Positions 1 to 8,858 of a DNA stretch of 64,000 bases are shown piece by piece. How positions within the stretch are numbered: position 1 is the first letter of the stretch; each line of letters begins with the position of its first letter. The position numbers and the translations under genes were made by a program. This DNA comes from Bradyrhizobium agreste (GTDB taxonomy: Bacteria; Pseudomonadota; Alphaproteobacteria; Rhizobiales; Xanthobacteraceae): the NCBI RefSeq assembly GCF_016031625.1, contig NZ_JACCHP010000008.1, forward strand, positions 124,001 to 188,000, given 5' to 3'. The notes under the pieces are model-generated. The model did not search any database. It was not told the DNA's origin and was given only the letters and a program-made list of their open reading frames with translations.

Positions 1-823
1 ATCTGCGGTATGGCGAGGAGCGTACGTGAACGGGAAGACCGGGCCATCATTACCTGCTGGTATGCGGTCGCAGGCGGAATGCCGACGGTCCTGATGTCGA
101 ACTCTCAAATTATTTCAGCTCGCTGTGAATCTCCGCACTCTGCTGCCTGCGTCGGCTTGTCGCCGAAAGATGGGAGTACGTCAGGAAAAAAATCTCACGA
201 GAAAATCCCCGGAGAGGGTTGAAACGCCCCTAACGTCAAGTTGTACGATCTCGAAATGGACAACGACAGTCATCAGCGTCCCAAACCCTGCAACGAGCTA
301 CGAAGTGCGAATGCGTCAAGTCCAAGCCCATGCATCACACTCCCGCTGCCAGCGACGTCATCAAGTGTGCCATGCCTTAATCTGCATCCCGGCGCGATGA
401 TCCGGCTGCATCGCGTTCCTAATGTCAGGTTTGCCTGAATGACGCAGGTTCGCACGTAAGTCGGTCGGTCGACCTGCCGCTTCGCGACGCAAGAAGGCGC
501 GCTCAAGCCTGCGCGTGCGTGATGGCTAGATGACAGCGCGGGTCGCCGCCGGTTGTGTTCGAGGGCGCGGTCGCATGGCCAATTTCTAGGAGGTGATGAA
601 TGGTATCGGTGAGGAGCTTGTGAAAGATCGCCCTGCATCTGCGATGAGATATGGAGGGTGCCATCCGGCAGGGTTTCGGACACAGACCCGAAGCGCGCCG
701 GCAATCTATGGGCATCTGACCCGAAGCTGTTGACCCGAGGAAGTCGACGCTCGCCCCAGGGGCTCCCTGGTGGGGTGGGCGTACTCCAGATCCATTGACG
801 AATACAACTTGAGGAGGAATGGT
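1..823. other. Region upstream of rtxA without a recognisable gene
   Basis: Short open frames occur on both strands, but none has a recognisable protein pattern and they overlap one another in conflicting frames. The rtx operon promoter must lie here or further left. I saw no convincing nod box, tts box or sigma-54 element. The only notable signal is the very strong ribosome-binding sequence at 588-597, listed separately. Confidence 0.5.
588..623 (+). promoter_or_regulatory. Near-perfect Shine-Dalgarno with a 7-codon open frame
   Basis: The bases AGGAGGTGAT match the full anti-Shine-Dalgarno end of 16S rRNA. An ATG at 600 is well spaced but opens only seven codons (MVSVRSL) before a stop. 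A second ATG at 596 gives about 45 codons but lies too close to the site. It could be a leader peptide of the rtx operon or the leftover start of a lost gene. Nothing else supports either reading. Confidence 0.3.
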
Positions 824-3301
824 TTGACAAGACAGCGCTCTTTGCTGACGCCTGGTCCATTGTCGTTATCGCCGGCGGTCAGGAGCCAGATGCAGCTTGA
901 TCTTGCATCGCGCGATTGCGAGTTCAAGGAAGTGACCGCCTGCATGAGGCGGCTGATGCTCAACTTGCTCGGAAACGCTGACGACTATTCGGTCGTACCT
1001 ATTCAGGGAGGCGGCTCCTTTGCGATGGAAGCCGCTCTGTCTTCATTTGTGTCCCGAGCCCACAGGCCGCTCGTTTGCATAAACGGCATCTATGGCGAGC
1101 GCATTTTGCAAATTTTGAGGCTGTGGGGCGTCGAAGCGCTGAAGCTTGTGAAGCGAGCGACCGATCCTTTGGATCCTCAAGAAATTGGCGAGCATCTGAG
1201 CCGAAATCCTGGCGTTACGCACCTGTGCTTCGTGCATTGTGAGACGACAACCGGAATCGTCAATCCGCTGGACGCAATCGTGGAGGAGGCGAGAAGACGT
1301 GGCGTAAAGACCATCGTCGATGGGATGAGTTCCTTCGGCGCCCTCAATATCGACCTGAGCCAGCGTGGACCTGACGTCCTGGTCACGTCGAGCAACAAGT
1401 GCATACAAGGGCCGCCGGGAGTGGCGTTTGTCATCGCCTCCCGCGAGCTGCTGGAGAATGCGGTTCAAGAACCGAGGTCGTTTGTGCTCGACGTGAGAGA
1501 TCAATGGCTCTCGCTCGAGCGCACCGGTGAGTGGCGCTCGACCCCTCCCACCCACATTGTTCAGGCAACGACAAAGGCCCTGAAGATTCTGCACGAGGAG
1601 GGCATCGACGCCAGGCGCTGCAGGTACGAGAAGGTCAGGGACGATCTCGTCAAAGAACTCGAAGGACTGGTGTCTCCGCTGCTGTCCGCGGACTTGCAGT
1701 CGCCGGTCTGCGTCGCGTTTACTGCGCCGTCGGGAATCGTGGACCAGACAGGATTCGATGGGCTTTATCGCCACTTGGCGGCCCACAACCTTTACATCTA
1801 TTCAAAGCTGCATCTTGCCACGCGGAGTTTTCGCGTCGGTTGCATTGGGGAAATCCAGTCCAGCTGGATCGAGCAGTTGGGGTGCGCTTTTCGTACATAT
1901 TTCCGGTCCGGTCAGGCTCGGTTAGCAAGCCCGATGTCGGGCCAAGAGGCATGCGGGGCTCGCGTGAAGATGCCGGCTCGAGCGGCTGAGGACCCGCGGC
2001 TGCCGTTTTCGGCCGAGACTGCTGTTCTGCATGCGGGCTATCGGCGAGACCCGGTGACGAAAGCTGTCGCAGTGCCGATATACCAGAATACGGCTTATGA
2101 GCTCGATGGCGATCTAAACCACATCGCTGACGTCTACAACGTCAAGGCAGATGGGTTCACCTACACAAGGATCATCAATCCAACGACCCGCGCGCTGGAA
2201 AGGCGCTACGCCGCCGTCGATATGGGAAGCGACTCGCTCGCCGTTGCGTCAGGTCAAGCAGCGACGTTCCTTGCGATCGTCAACCTGTCAAGTGGCGAAG
2301 TGGGAGACAACGTCGTCGCCTCTCCGTATCTATATGGCAATACCTGGAACCTGCTCCACAACACATTAAAGCGTCTTGGGATCAGCGTGAGGACGGCCGA
2401 TCCTCGAAGGCCCGAGACGTTTGAACGTGCCATTGATGATCGCACGATATGCCTGTTCGGAGAGGTGATTTCGAATCCCTGTCTGATTCCGCTCCCGGTC
2501 AAACAGCTGGCGGAGATCGGCCGAAAGTACGGCGTGCCTTTGGTCGTAGACAATACGACGACGCCACTGGTATGCCGGCCGTCAGATCTCGGCGCTGCTA
2601 TAACGACGTACTCCGCAACGAAATATATATGCGGCCACGGCACGACGCTCGGTGGACTGATCGTTGACAACGGCGAGTTTAGCTACGGGGGAGCCTCTCG
2701 CTTTCCCTTGTTCAACCGTCCCGACGATGCGCATGGCGGAATTGTTTGGCATAATGCGGTGCGCGATGTCGACGATCTTGGAAAGAGCGAGTTTCTTCTT
2801 AAGGCTCGCATGACTTGGTTGCGCGATACCGGGGCGGCCATCGCCCCGTTTGCGAGCTTTCAACTGATCCAAGGCCTTGAAACGCTGCCACTTCGCATGA
2901 AGCAGCACTGCGCGAATGCCAGGATCGTGGCCGACGCTCTCAAGGAGCATCCAAAAGTGCGCCGTGTCTTCTACCCGGGGCTCTTCGAAGGCGCCGATCG
3001 GGAAACCGTTGAACAGACACTCAATGCTGCATACGGACACGGGGCGATGGTCATGTTCGAAGTGGACGACGAACAAGCCGGGCGCAAGTTCATCCAGAAC
3101 GTCGACTTGATGTATCACGTTTCGAATGTAGGCGATGCCCGCACGCTCGTGACCCATCCTGTCTCGACGACCCACACCACCGTCCCGCGCGAAAAGCGCG
3201 AAGCCGCCGGCATATTTGGCGGCTCGATCCGGCTCTGCGTCGGCATTGAAGATGTCAACGACATCCTGCGCGATCTGGACAAGGCGCTTTCCGCAATCTG
3301 A
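824..3301 (+). CDS. rtxA: Bifunctional rhizobitoxine biosynthesis protein RtxA (aminotransferase + O-acetylhomoserine sulfhydrylase-like)
   Basis: First enzyme of rhizobitoxine synthesis. Two PLP enzymes are fused. Residues 1 to about 370 resemble class V 2-aminoethylphosphonate/serine-pyruvate aminotransferases, with the PLP lysine at K192 in VTSSNKCIQG. Residues from about 390 to 825 resemble O-acetylhomoserine sulfhydrylase/cystathionine gamma-synthase, with the PLP lysine at K600 in SATKYICGHG. In B. elkanii RtxA the first half is known to make serinol and the second half to form dihydrorhizobitoxine, probably from an activated homoserine. I prefer the TTG start at 824 because GAGGAGG at 811-817 precedes it at good spacing. 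An in-frame ATG at 770 has no good ribosome site. rtxC follows after 31 bases. Confidence 0.93.
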   Translation: MTRQRSLLTPGPLSLSPAVRSQMQLDLASRDCEFKEVTACMRRLMLNLLGNADDYSVVPIQGGGSFAMEAALSSFVSRAHRPLVCINGIYGERILQILRLWGVEALKLVKRATDPLDPQEIGEHLSRNPGVTHLCFVHCETTTGIVNPLDAIVEEARRRGVKTIVDGMSSFGALNIDLSQRGPDVLVTSSNKCIQGPPGVAFVIASRELLENAVQEPRSFVLDVRDQWLSLERTGEWRSTPPTHIVQATTKALKILHEEGIDARRCRYEKVRDDLVKELEGLVSPLLSADLQSPVCVAFTAPSGIVDQTGFDGLYRHLAAHNLYIYSKLHLATRSFRVGCIGEIQSSWIEQLGCAFRTYFRSGQARLASPMSGQEACGARVKMPARAAEDPRLPFSAETAVLHAGYRRDPVTKAVAVPIYQNTAYELDGDLNHIADVYNVKADGFTYTRIINPTTRALERRYAAVDMGSDSLAVASGQAATFLAIVNLSSGEVGDNVVASPYLYGNTWNLLHNTLKRLGISVRTADPRRPETFERAIDDRTICLFGEVISNPCLIPLPVKQLAEIGRKYGVPLVVDNTTTPLVCRPSDLGAAITTYSATKYICGHGTTLGGLIVDNGEFSYGGASRFPLFNRPDDAHGGIVWHNAVRDVDDLGKSEFLLKARMTWLRDTGAAIAPFASFQLIQGLETLPLRMKQHCANARIVADALKEHPKVRRVFYPGLFEGADRETVEQTLNAAYGHGAMVMFEVDDEQAGRKFIQNVDLMYHVSNVGDARTLVTHPVSTTHTTVPREKREAAGIFGGSIRLCVGIEDVNDILRDLDKALSAI

Positions 3302-3332
3302 CAACCTGCAAGGCGATCAGGAGGAGGTTCTC

Positions 3333-4391
3333 ATGAATCAGGCAGACGCTTGGAAATTGAGGTCATCACGCTATGAGGCCGTTCAATTCAGCCGAGAAAT
3401 CAACAGGCAGCTCTCCGAGCTGAGGCCCGACAACATAACGGGAGCGGCTTATATTGCCAAAGATTACGCTGTCATCACAGCGTGTACGCTCGCGACTGTG
3501 TCGGTCTCATGGTGGCTCTACCCGCTGGCCGTCCTTCTGATTGGTGCCTATCAGCGCGGATTGACAACCATCGCTCATGATGCGGCTCACCGCACGCTCG
3601 CGAAGAACACGACCTGGAACTACGTCCTGGGCATTCTGTTCGCTTCCTATCCCTTGTTCCAGCGCCACTGGGCCTACCGGATCTCGCACGTCTATTTGCA
3701 TCATCCCTATCTCGGACATCCGGACAAGGATCCCGACCTGAAGTTCTTCCTGGCCAGCGGCGTTTACGACGTGCAGCCTCCGGAGCGGTACGCTTTCAAC
3801 ATGATCTGGAAGCCGATCTTCGGGGGCGCGACAATAGCGTATCTGAAGTATCTTTGGGCCAATCGATTCTCGATCACAGATGTCGAGGATCAGAGCCGCT
3901 CAGGCATACTTATCGACAAGTATGGCTTCTATCTGTTCTGGATCAGCATCCTGGCAGGGTCATATGCTGTTGGGCTGCTCCATATCGTTGTCCTGTTTTG
4001 GATCGTGCCCTATCTCACCACGTTTCAGGTCCTCGGATGGTTTATTGAGCTAGCCGAGCACTCACCTATGTGCGAAACGGAGACGCAGAACGTCTATCTC
4101 ACCAGGAATCGGAAAGGAAATTTCCTCGAGCGGGCCATCCTCGGGCAGAATCTGGATGAGTACCACCTTGAGCATCACCTTTCGCCGGGGATCCCGTTTT
4201 GGCTGCTGCGCAAAGCTCAGAAAATCCGAATGCAGGATCCGAACTACGCCAAGGTTGCCGCGACCTGGGGCGGGCTCTTTGTCAAGGGACCTCAAGGTCA
4301 ACCCAGCGTCATCGCTCAGTTAAAAGAGCGAAATCGACGCCTGTATGAGCAGGCCGTTGCCGAGGTTCGCGCGCGAGGGCAGGTCGCGTGA
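3333..4391 (+). CDS. rtxC: Dihydrorhizobitoxine desaturase RtxC (fatty acid desaturase family)
   Basis: Membrane di-iron desaturase of the fatty acid desaturase family, 352 residues. In B. elkanii RtxC introduces the vinyl double bond that turns dihydrorhizobitoxine into rhizobitoxine. All three histidine boxes are present: HDAAH starting at H82, HVYLHH near residue 118, and HLEHH at residues 278-282. Hydrophobic segments lie near residues 48-75, 95-110 and 205-240. The ATG at 3333 is preceded by AGGAGG at good spacing. The stop overlaps the GTG start of rtxD by four bases, so the two are translationally coupled. The substrate is assigned from family and context, because similar proteins act on lipids. 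Confidence 0.92.
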   Translation: MNQADAWKLRSSRYEAVQFSREINRQLSELRPDNITGAAYIAKDYAVITACTLATVSVSWWLYPLAVLLIGAYQRGLTTIAHDAAHRTLAKNTTWNYVLGILFASYPLFQRHWAYRISHVYLHHPYLGHPDKDPDLKFFLASGVYDVQPPERYAFNMIWKPIFGGATIAYLKYLWANRFSITDVEDQSRSGILIDKYGFYLFWISILAGSYAVGLLHIVVLFWIVPYLTTFQVLGWFIELAEHSPMCETETQNVYLTRNRKGNFLERAILGQNLDEYHLEHHLSPGIPFWLLRKAQKIRMQDPNYAKVAATWGGLFVKGPQGQPSVIAQLKERNRRLYEQAVAEVRARGQVA

Positions 4392-5206
4392 CGTTGCTAC
4401 GGCCAGAGAGCGCCCGAGTCGTGGTCGGCGTCACTTCGAACCGTCTTCTGGTCGATGGTGTGCATCGCGACTGGTTGCGGCGCAAATACTTGCAGGCACT
4501 CCATCGTCATGCGGGAGTGGCTTGCGTCATATTGACGACGGTCGACGCCGAAGATGCGAGGGAGGAGGTCGCCCCGGCGATCATGCGCCGGCTCGACGGC
4601 TTGGTGTTGACAGGTGATGAATCGAACATCGACCCCGCCGTCCTGAGAGCGCCTGCGTCCTTGACGCAGGCTGATCGGCAGGACGTTGAGGTTGGGATCC
4701 TTGACCGTCCGCGGGACAGGCTCTCTGCCGTAGCCATAGAGAGCGCCATCGCGCTCGGAATGCCTATTCTGGGCATCTGCCGTGGGCTTCAGGAACTCAA
4801 CGTCTATTTCGGCGGCACGCTCCGCTCATCGCTTGCGGAGTGGAGGCCGGAAAGTGGCGCGATGCATGCCGAGAAGCCAGATCGTCCAAGAGACCGTCAG
4901 TACGACGCCGCGCACAGCGTCAGGATATGTTCCGATGGCGCGCTTTTTCCAATCGCGCGGACGATCGAAGCGCAAGTCAACTCGCTGCACAATCAAGGCA
5001 TCGAGGCGCTTGCCCCGGCGCTAAGGCGGGAGGCGTGGGCGCCTGACGGCTTGGTCGAGGCGGCTTCGGTCATTGGCGCCCCGACCCTCCAAATCGGTGT
5101 GCAATGGCACCCCGAATGGCACGTCTCAACCGATCTCCTCAGCAAGCAACTGTTCAAGGCATTTGGAGAGGCGTGTGTTGGGTACTACCGAACTAAGAAG
5201 AACTAG
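4388..5206 (+). CDS. rtxD: Class I glutamine amidotransferase / gamma-glutamyl hydrolase (PuuD-like), RtxD
   Basis: Peptidase C26 family protein of 272 residues, similar to gamma-glutamyl-gamma-aminobutyrate hydrolase PuuD. The nucleophile C131 sits in GICRGLQ and the catalytic histidine in GVQWHPEW near residue 239. Family members hydrolyse gamma-glutamyl amides. Together with the glutamine synthetase-like RtxG, this suggests removal of a gamma-glutamyl protecting group during rhizobitoxine assembly, which is inference. The start is GTG, overlapping the rtxC stop. The symbol follows the published order rtxACDEFG, since six consecutive genes match six letters. The family call is firm, the symbol less so. 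Confidence 0.85.
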   Translation: MTLLRPESARVVVGVTSNRLLVDGVHRDWLRRKYLQALHRHAGVACVILTTVDAEDAREEVAPAIMRRLDGLVLTGDESNIDPAVLRAPASLTQADRQDVEVGILDRPRDRLSAVAIESAIALGMPILGICRGLQELNVYFGGTLRSSLAEWRPESGAMHAEKPDRPRDRQYDAAHSVRICSDGALFPIARTIEAQVNSLHNQGIEALAPALRREAWAPDGLVEAASVIGAPTLQIGVQWHPEWHVSTDLLSKQLFKAFGEACVGYYRTKKN

Positions 5207-5215
5207 AGGCCGGTT

Positions 5216-6238
5216 GTGACATTTCAAACGAAACCTCGTCCGTGCACGTCGAAAGGACAGTCCCTCGGAGCAGATGCACGCGTCCGGTCCTGCGAGGGCC
5301 GTGCGCCGCCTCGCGGGCACAGGAAGACTGGGCGATTGGCGAGTAGCTTCGCTCTGGGAGTTCTATTTGTGGCGCTTTATGTCGTCGTGAGCGCAGCAGG
5401 CGAGGTTTATGCGGCGTCGTATTTTCAGCAAGCGGATGTGTTCGTCGCGCTCCTGCTGTCCTTCGCTGTGGTTTGTCTGATGTTCAATCTCCTGGCTCGC
5501 CACGAGGAAGGCGGGGCAACGGTGGCGAAACCGTCGCTCCTGGTCTTCGTCGCGCTCAATGTTGTGACAGCGATCAACTGGATCGGCCTATTTATCGGAC
5601 TGAAATACGCTGAACCTGCGATCGTCGTCGCCTTCATGGTGGCGCTGGGGCCCACCGCAACAGTGTGGTTAAACGCACTGATCAGGCGCCAGGGTGCCCC
5701 TCCAGCATCCGATATTGCCGTGAGCGTTACGATCGCAACGATCGGCAGCTACATGATTTGGATCTCGGCCAGCGGCAACGCAGGCCTGGAGTGGGGGGCA
5801 CGATCGTCCTTTGGCATCGTCTTGGCGATCGTGGCCGGCCTATCGCTGGCCCTTACAAATATACTTGTCAAACTACTGTTCGACCGTGGGTTTTCTGGGC
5901 GGCAAGTCCTGGCGCATCGCTTTTATGGAACGATTCTCTTGCTGCTGGGACTGGTCGACCATTCATCTATCGCGCCTGAGATCTCGCAGCATTGGTTTGC
6001 GATCGCGGCAATTGGGCTGTCGACGATCATTGTTCCTTTGCTCTTGATCCAGCAGGGCATTCGCCGGGTAGAGCCCTTCACCGTCAACATGGTGCTGTCC
6101 ACTGCCCCTATCATCACCTTCCTGTTCCAGTACTTCGATTCTCGCATCGTGCCTTCGTTACATACGTTCATAGGAAATGCTCTCATTACGGCTGTCGCTG
6201 TCGGCAACATCTACTTGCAGTATCGGAGATCCGCATGA
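5216..6238 (+). CDS. rtxE: EamA/DMT-family transporter, probable rhizobitoxine exporter RtxE
   Basis: Integral membrane protein of 340 residues with about ten hydrophobic segments, in the drug/metabolite transporter (EamA) pattern of two five-helix repeats. The first 35-40 residues are polar, so translation might begin at a later codon, though the GTG at 5216 lies only 9 bases after rtxD. DMT proteins often export amino acids and amino-acid-like compounds. Sitting inside the rtx operon, it most likely exports rhizobitoxine or a precursor, which is inference. The stop overlaps the rtxF start by four bases (ATGA). The symbol is assigned by operon order. Confidence 0.82.
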   Translation: MTFQTKPRPCTSKGQSLGADARVRSCEGRAPPRGHRKTGRLASSFALGVLFVALYVVVSAAGEVYAASYFQQADVFVALLLSFAVVCLMFNLLARHEEGGATVAKPSLLVFVALNVVTAINWIGLFIGLKYAEPAIVVAFMVALGPTATVWLNALIRRQGAPPASDIAVSVTIATIGSYMIWISASGNAGLEWGARSSFGIVLAIVAGLSLALTNILVKLLFDRGFSGRQVLAHRFYGTILLLLGLVDHSSIAPEISQHWFAIAAIGLSTIIVPLLLIQQGIRRVEPFTVNMVLSTAPIITFLFQYFDSRIVPSLHTFIGNALITAVAVGNIYLQYRRSA

Positions 6239-7521
6239 AAGAACGGAATTGTGTAATCGTAGACGCATACTCTACCGGCCGATACCTACCGGAAGAATTC
6301 AAGCGCTATGGAATTGGAACTGTGCATGTGATGTCGGCTGCACATATTCCGCCTATATTCCAATCGCATTTCAATGCGGATCTGTATGATGAAGTCATTC
6401 GCCCCAGCGAGCGCATGGGATATGACGACATCGTTGATTATCATCTTCAGGCTCTCCATGGCCGGGAATTGGAGTTCGTTATCGCGGGCTGCGAGACCGG
6501 AGTTGAACTCGCCGATTCTTTGTCGGAGCGGCTGGGCTTACCATCAAATGGGACCGCACTATCCGCTGCTCGGCGTGACAAAGCGCGACTGTCTTGCGCG
6601 CTGAGCTCTGCAGGCGTGCGATCGATCAGACAAGTCGTGTCCGACAGTCCTGCAGAGATTGCGAGGTGGAAGCGTGAAGCGAAGTTCGATCAGATCGTGA
6701 TCAAGCCGCTAAACAGTACGGGTACCGAGGATGTATTCTTTTGCTCGACAGATGCTGATATTCAGCGGGCTCTGAGCGCAATTGTCGGGAAGACGAACCG
6801 TGTCGGAGCGTTGAATCGCTTTGCCCTTGGCCAAGAAAAAATAAACGGCCAGCAATATACCGTAAATGCCGTCTCGATCGACGGGGAAGCCTTCGTTACG
6901 GAGGCCTGGACCTATGACACGGTTCCGATTGAGAGGGCATCATCGGTCTGCTCACTTGAGAGATTGTTGGAGGGCAGCGAACCAATCGTTCAGGAACTGT
7001 CCGACTATTTGATGTGTGCGTTGCAGGCACTACAGATCGTCGACGGACCGGCTCATGCTGAGATCATCGTCGATCATCGGGGACCGGTTCTGGTGGACTT
7101 CGGAGCAAGGCTTCAAGGGACCATGTCGGCAAAAGCGCGAACGATGGCGTTGGGGCACAACCATATGAGCCTGACGGCCTGGCGCTACGCAGATCCCAAG
7201 GGCTTTGGTGAATATATGCGGTTGCGCGGGCCCTACAAGCGGCAGGCTCACGCACTTTGCGTCTCGCTGATCTCAGATATGGGCGGTGTCGTTGCCGGTT
7301 ATCCGGGACTCGAAGCAATCCGCAAGCTCCCGAGCTTCGCGGATGCCATTGCATTCGTTCCGATTGGTCAAGAGCTAGTTCCCACGATTGACTTGGCGTC
7401 GACACCAGGCATCGTTTATCTCGTGAATAGCGACTTGACTCAGCTTGAGAATGACTATCGCAAGTTGCGAGCAATGCGGATGGACCAAGTGTTCGATTTA
7501 GTGATGCAGGATCGCGACTAA
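6235..7521 (+). CDS. rtxF: ATP-grasp ligase RtxF
   Basis: ATP-grasp protein of 428 residues, carbamoyl-phosphate-synthase/carnosine-synthase-like. The N-terminal 110 residues form a Rossmann-like preATP-grasp part. The ATP-grasp core follows with a lysine in QIVIKPLNSTGTEDV and the metal-binding end EIIVDHRGPVLVDFGARLQG. These enzymes join a carboxylate to an amine through an acyl-phosphate. I start it at ATG 6235, overlapping the rtxE stop. An open frame continues upstream inside rtxE but is not plausible. The exact ligation in the rhizobitoxine pathway is unknown. Symbol by operon order. Confidence 0.85.
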   Translation: MKERNCVIVDAYSTGRYLPEEFKRYGIGTVHVMSAAHIPPIFQSHFNADLYDEVIRPSERMGYDDIVDYHLQALHGRELEFVIAGCETGVELADSLSERLGLPSNGTALSAARRDKARLSCALSSAGVRSIRQVVSDSPAEIARWKREAKFDQIVIKPLNSTGTEDVFFCSTDADIQRALSAIVGKTNRVGALNRFALGQEKINGQQYTVNAVSIDGEAFVTEAWTYDTVPIERASSVCSLERLLEGSEPIVQELSDYLMCALQALQIVDGPAHAEIIVDHRGPVLVDFGARLQGTMSAKARTMALGHNHMSLTAWRYADPKGFGEYMRLRGPYKRQAHALCVSLISDMGGVVAGYPGLEAIRKLPSFADAIAFVPIGQELVPTIDLASTPGIVYLVNSDLTQLENDYRKLRAMRMDQVFDLVMQDRD

Positions 7522-8858
7522 TGCCAACTGATCCCAGGTTGAACGGAGCGAATCGAGCCCGCGCGGCGATGGTCGGCGTAAGCGACTTCGATGGCGTTCT
7601 GCGAGGCAAACACGTCTTGGGTGATGATCTCTCGGATAGAGATAAAGTTATCAAGTTCTCTGAAGCGGTGCTGGCGTGGGATTGCACGGACCGCGTCATT
7701 CCGGCCAGTTTCACGCAAAAGCCGCTATCAGTGTTCGGAGATGCTGACCTTCGTATTCTGTCGGGCTCCGGCCGTTCGGTGTCTCATCTCGGCGACCAAT
7801 ATCTCTACCTCGCGGAGTTCGCGGGCGCACATGAGAACATCTGCCCGCGCGGTGTCTTGCGTAAGGTCCTGCGAAGAGCTGCTGACCACGGATACGACTG
7901 CACTGCCGGGTTCGAGTTTGAATTTATGCTGTTCAAGGAGAACGCAGACACGATTGAAGAAAAGCCGTTCGGCGAATGGGCTCCTTTAACGCGCGGCCCG
8001 TTCGGCTACTCGATTGCGCGCTCTGTCGCGCAACATGAGCTGTTCGATGAGATCTTGGCGCTTTGTGAGAAGGCTAGAATACCTCTCAGCGGACTACACT
8101 TTGAAACGGGACCTGGCGTGGTCGAAGCGTCACTTCGTCATTGTGATGCACTGGAAGCTGCCGATCGGGCAACCATATTCAAGTCGATGATAAAGGCCTG
8201 GGCGCAAACGCGAGGCATGATGGCTACATTCATGGCCAAGGTTTCCGAGAAATGGCCCGGCCAGTCCGGCCATATTCACATCTCGATGTCCTCGGATAGT
8301 CAAAATGCGTTTTACGACGGTGATGCGGTCGGCAACGTCTCGGAGCTTATGAAGCAATTCATCGCCGGACAACTAGAATACATGAATGAGTTCTGTGTAC
8401 TCGCTGCGCCGAACTTCAACAGCTACAAGAGATTGGTGCCTGGCTCCTGGGCACCAATCTGTCCAAGCTGGGGAGTTGACAACCGCTCCTGCGCGATTCG
8501 CGCGATTCCGGGAGAGCCATCTGCCCATCGCCTGGAGTATAGGCTGCCTGGTGCAGACGTGAACCCATATCTCGCGCTCGCATGTGCGATTGGTTCGGGA
8601 ATGTTGGGCGTCGAGACAGGTCCGGCACTACCAGAGTCGATCGTCGGTGATGCAAGCGTGGAAATGTGTCGTTCGTCCGCGCCGCTGCCTCAAAGCTTAT
8701 CGGAGGCAACATCTCGGTTTGCACAGTCTGCAGCGGCTAGTGATGTCTTCGGAGAAAGGTTTGTTGAAGCGTTTTCTTGCTCGCGCCGTTGGGAGTGGGA
8801 AGCCGTTCAACATCGGGTCACCGACTTTGAACGTCAAAGATACTTCGAGATCATTTAG
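7521..8858 (+). CDS. rtxG: Glutamine synthetase-family ligase RtxG
   Basis: Glutamine synthetase superfamily protein, 445 residues. It has the acidic metal ligands in GFEFEFML, the GHIHIS histidine motif, and the long conserved stretch around NSYKRLVPGSWAP and the arginine-rich RLEYRLPGADVNP. Related enzymes such as PuuA attach glutamate to amines. With the PuuD-like RtxD in the same operon, a gamma-glutamylation and hydrolysis cycle on serinol or a pathway intermediate is likely, which is inference. Its start shares one base with the rtxF stop (TAATG). It is the last gene of the operon. No clear terminator hairpin was seen after it. Symbol by operon order. Confidence 0.87.
   Translation: MPTDPRLNGANRARAAMVGVSDFDGVLRGKHVLGDDLSDRDKVIKFSEAVLAWDCTDRVIPASFTQKPLSVFGDADLRILSGSGRSVSHLGDQYLYLAEFAGAHENICPRGVLRKVLRRAADHGYDCTAGFEFEFMLFKENADTIEEKPFGEWAPLTRGPFGYSIARSVAQHELFDEILALCEKARIPLSGLHFETGPGVVEASLRHCDALEAADRATIFKSMIKAWAQTRGMMATFMAKVSEKWPGQSGHIHISMSSDSQNAFYDGDAVGNVSELMKQFIAGQLEYMNEFCVLAAPNFNSYKRLVPGSWAPICPSWGVDNRSCAIRAIPGEPSAHRLEYRLPGADVNPYLALACAIGSGMLGVETGPALPESIVGDASVEMCRSSAPLPQSLSEATSRFAQSAAASDVFGERFVEAFSCSRRWEWEAVQHRVTDFERQRYFEII

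Noticed and set aside
273..860. 195-codon reverse open frame upstream of rtxA
   Set aside because: No family motif or ribosome site, composition typical of a chance frame in GC-rich DNA, and it overlaps the rtxA start.
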